From CAZADA01 sp964483775 (GTDB taxonomy: Bacteria > Pseudomonadota > Alphaproteobacteria > Caulobacterales > Maricaulaceae): a stretch of 7,481 bases of DNA. A program made the translations under genes and the position numbers. The notes beneath the pieces were generated by a model, which was given only the letters and a program-made list of their open reading frames with translations, had not been told where the DNA came from and made no database searches. The DNA lies in contig CAZADA010000125.1 of the NCBI GenBank assembly GCA_964483775.1, forward strand, positions 1 through 7,481. The letters run 5' to 3'. Position 1 is the first letter of the stretch, and each line of letters opens with the position of its first letter. This document shows, one piece after another, positions 5,259 through 7,481 of this stretch.

Positions 5259-6670
5259 GACTTTCGCAACTGATCGCGGCGATTTGCGCGGCCCTGTTTG
5301 GGGTTGGCGTGGGTGGGACCAGCCTCGCCAACGCGCAGAGCGATCCCTTCGCGCAGTCCTCGGGATCGTGGGGCCAAGCGTTTGCGGACCAATGGGCGTT
5401 GTCGGCGCTGAACCTGCCTCCTCTGGCCGAACGCGCCGCCCTGGCGCCGGTCACGGTTGCGGTGGTGGACAGCGGCCTGGACTGGTTTCACCAGGACAGT
5501 CCCGGCGAACGGTTATGGATCAACGCCGCCGAGATCCCCGACAATGGCGTTGACGATGACGGCAATGGCTATGTCGACGACGTGCATGGTTGGAATGTCA
5601 TCGCGCAATCGGGCTATGTCTGGGACTACCTTGGCCACGGCACATTTGTCGCCGGCATCATCGGGGCGCGCTCGAACAATGGCGCTGGTGTTGAAGCCGT
5701 GGCGCCCCATGTCCGCATCATGACCATCAAAGCGGCGAATGATTTCGGCCGCAGCAATTTCACCTTGATCGCAGACGGGATCCGTTACGCCGCCGACAAC
5801 GGCGCCCAGGTGATCAACGTGTCCATTGGCGGCCAAGGCGCTACACCCGCGCTGCGCGATGCGGTGAGCTATGCGGCGGAAAAAGACGCGGTGGTCGTGC
5901 TCGCCGCCGGCAACACAGCCGCAGCAATCGCGCCCGATTTCGGGCCGGGCGGCCATCCTGATGCGATCACTGTCGGAGCGCTGGGGGTGAATGGCGCGCG
6001 TTACGCTTCGTCAAGTTGGGGGTGGCCCGTTGACGTGTTGGCGCCGGGCGAAGACATCTTGGCGCCGCGCGCCTTGGACAGTGATTTCTTGGTCGAGCTG
6101 GCGCATTCGTTGGGCGAACCATGGCCCGCGCAACAGAACGTGCTGACAGGCGACCCACAGTACTATCGCGCGACGGGAACGTCCTTCGCCGCGCCGATGG
6201 TGGCCGGCGTCGCTGCGCTGATCCGTGGCCGGTATCCAGAACTCAACGCCGCGCAAGTGCGCCGCATGATTGTGCACAGCGCGCGCGATATTGGCGGCGA
6301 AGGGCCCGATCCTGTCACCGGATATGGAGCGGTGGACGCGGCCGCCGCGTTGGCCGCCGATCCTGACTTCTTCATCGCCACACGGATCAGCGCGATTGGG
6401 GTTGGCGCCGGCCCCTCAGGCCCCGCGCTTGACGTGCGCGGGATTGCCGACGCTGATCGGTTTGCACGGGCGCGCTTAGACATGGGTCCCGGCGAGGCGC
6501 CCGATTCCTGGCGCACGGTGGCGACTGTTGAGCGAACCGCCCAGGACGCTGTGATCGCAGCCATTCCAGCTGCGGACTTGGCTGGCAGCCCGGTCTGGAC
6601 GCTTCGCCTGGTCGTCGAGCACGAAAGCGGGGCACAGCGCGCCACCCTGTTCAAGGCCACCCTGGGTTAA
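5255..6670 (+). CDS. Secreted subtilisin-like serine protease (S8 family)
   Basis: The 471-residue protein opens with a Sec signal peptide (MRLSQLIAAI and a hydrophobic core, cleavage after about residue 27, SLANA). The catalytic domain spans about 67-370. Asp72 lies in VAVVDSGLD, His128 in LGHGTFVAGI, the oxyanion Asn220 in LAAGN, and the nucleophile Ser310 in ATGTSFAAPMVAG, so the full triad is present. Residues 97-112 form an acidic NGVDDDGNGYVDD loop of the calcium-binding kind seen in many subtilases. Residues 372-471 make a beta-rich C-terminal domain whose DADRF, PDSWRTV and WTLRLVVE pattern matches the Fn3-like tail found on some bacterial subtilases (from memory). Only about 40 residues separate the signal peptide from the catalytic domain, so no standard I9 inhibitory propeptide is visible. 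The ATGA overlap with the upstream gene implies coupled translation, making that protein a likely substrate or partner, which is inference. Confidence 0.94.
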   Translation: MRLSQLIAAICAALFGVGVGGTSLANAQSDPFAQSSGSWGQAFADQWALSALNLPPLAERAALAPVTVAVVDSGLDWFHQDSPGERLWINAAEIPDNGVDDDGNGYVDDVHGWNVIAQSGYVWDYLGHGTFVAGIIGARSNNGAGVEAVAPHVRIMTIKAANDFGRSNFTLIADGIRYAADNGAQVINVSIGGQGATPALRDAVSYAAEKDAVVVLAAGNTAAAIAPDFGPGGHPDAITVGALGVNGARYASSSWGWPVDVLAPGEDILAPRALDSDFLVELAHSLGEPWPAQQNVLTGDPQYYRATGTSFAAPMVAGVAALIRGRYPELNAAQVRRMIVHSARDIGGEGPDPVTGYGAVDAAAALAADPDFFIATRISAIGVGAGPSGPALDVRGIADADRFARARLDMGPGEAPDSWRTVATVERTAQDAVIAAIPAADLAGSPVWTLRLVVEHESGAQRATLFKATLG

Positions 6671-6674
6671 CCCC

Positions 6675-6705
6675 ATCGTCAGCGAACACCGCGCGCGGCG
6701 ACGAT
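6675..6705 (+). other. Short inverted repeat between protease and regulator genes
   Basis: ATCGTC (6675-6680) and GACGAT (6700-6705) are reverse complements across 19 bases that include the alternating CGCGCGCG tract. It starts four bases after the protease stop codon. Without a T run it is a poor intrinsic terminator. No clear promoter was seen in the rest of the 82-base gap. Confidence 0.2.
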
Positions 6706-6752
6706 CTGTGGCAGCGCCATGCCCTACGAATAGTGAGTCGAGGCCACGAAAC

Positions 6753-7481
6753 ATGTCTGGCGCCTTTGTCGATCAGGTCGGTATCTATTCGATCACGCAG
6801 GCGACGACGGCCACGTTCACAGATCTCTATCTGCGGCTGGCCTTCCTATTTTTCATCGAAGCCGGATCGAAACGGGTGGTGACACCCACCCAAGAGATTG
6901 TTGGTGAAGAGGGTGATCTGCTCATTTTCCAAGCCGGATCACTGGTCACAATGGAAAATCGGCCGGTCTTGGATCAGGGCTACCGCGCCGTCGGCGTCTC
7001 GTTCCCCTCCAGCCTCATTGAACAGGTGTTTGAAAGTCCAACCGCCCATGCAGAGCGCCCAACCGTTCAGATTCTGCGCGCAGACGAACACAAGTCGGCG
7101 GATTTGTTGCGCAAGATCTGTGAGCCCCTTGAACAAGACGCGTTGCCCGATGCGATCCGGCGACACCGGCTCCTTGAGCCGCTGATTTGGCTGAAGGAAA
7201 AGCGCGTCGAACTTGCTGCAACCGTTGAAGAGACCCCGCTTGGCCAAGTGCGGCGCCTCCTAGAAACCGATCTTAGCCGACCTTGGCGCGCTGCCGACGT
7301 GGCGCAGGCGCTCGCAATGAGTGAAGCTACGATGCGTCGAAGGCTTGCTGACTCCGGGCAGAGCTTCCTTAACGTTCTCATGAATACCCGGCTCGAGCAT
7401 GGCCTGAGCATGCTTCAAACCACACAGTCCGCGATTTCCGAAATCGCGTTCGCTTGCGGCTTCAAGACGCCCTCTCACTTC
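6753..7481 (+). CDS. AraC-family transcriptional regulator, 3' end cut off
   Basis: The frame opens at ATG 6753 and runs without a stop for 243 codons to the last base, so the gene is truncated by the window edge. GAGG at 6740-6743 lies nine bases upstream. Residues 1-110 form a beta-rich sensing domain with the stretch GEEGDLLIFQAGSLVTMENR and then YRAVGVSFPSSLIEQVF, as in the N-terminal domains of some AraC regulators. From about residue 175 the helix-turn-helix region is clear: PWRAADVAQALAMSEATMRR for the first unit, a linker helix with RLEHGLSMLQ, then SEIAFACGFKTPSHF. The usual SRxFKxxFGxxP ending would follow beyond the window. Its ligand is unknown. It is on the same strand as the protease, 82 bases downstream, and might regulate the block, but no binding site can be tied to it. 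Its codons look slightly less GC-biased than those of its neighbours. Confidence 0.92.
   Translation, partial: MSGAFVDQVGIYSITQATTATFTDLYLRLAFLFFIEAGSKRVVTPTQEIVGEEGDLLIFQAGSLVTMENRPVLDQGYRAVGVSFPSSLIEQVFESPTAHAERPTVQILRADEHKSADLLRKICEPLEQDALPDAIRRHRLLEPLIWLKEKRVELAATVEETPLGQVRRLLETDLSRPWRAADVAQALAMSEATMRRRLADSGQSFLNVLMNTRLEHGLSMLQTTQSAISEIAFACGFKTPSHF

Noticed and set aside
6716..6730. Four-codon mini-ORF (Met-Pro-Tyr-Glu) just before the regulator gene
   Set aside because: It is too short and has no ribosome binding site; nothing suggests a leader peptide.

Overview
The window is GC-rich (roughly 60-65% by eye) and dense with genes that show strong third-position G/C bias. It most likely comes from an alphaproteobacterium of the Hyphomonadaceae/Maricaulales, Caulobacterales or sphingomonad kind. 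The clues are codon style, purine-rich ribosome binding sites, many envelope proteins, and a TonB-box-like 'DDIVVTG' string of a sort common in those groups. This placement is tentative, because there is no rRNA, tRNA or housekeeping marker.

Layout. (1) Left edge, minus strand: a six-helix inner-membrane protein of unknown function (78-665). A doubtful small ORF (616-876) overlaps its start. (2) A control region of about 150-360 bp before the next plus-strand gene. It carries a 10-bp perfect inverted repeat (842-879) and a three-copy 14-bp tandem repeat (908-949). (3) A plus-strand block of three exported proteins: an outer-membrane beta-barrel protein with an extra N-terminal beta domain (1029-2384); a 907-residue, cysteine-rich, coiled-coil secreted protein with a segment resembling the polymorphic toxin type 44 domain (2535-5258); and a secreted subtilisin-like serine protease (5255-6670) whose start codon overlaps the previous stop as ATGA. 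(4) An AraC-family regulator (6753 to the right edge) that runs off the window.

How they may work together. The large protein and the protease are translationally coupled and both have Sec signal peptides, so they are probably made together and both leave the cytoplasm. The barrel gene just upstream uses a nearly identical Shine-Dalgarno stretch and could be the outer-membrane partner. One reading is a secreted effector, its maturation or release protease, and an outer-membrane component, with the AraC protein as a possible local regulator. The exported status, the protease triad and the AraC DNA-binding region can be read directly. The toxin-like domain is a pattern match from memory, and the system-level role is inference. 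No RNA genes, insertion sequences, CRISPR arrays or attachment sites were seen. The only DNA left without a confident gene for more than 300 bases is 666-1028, described under the small ORF and the two repeats.
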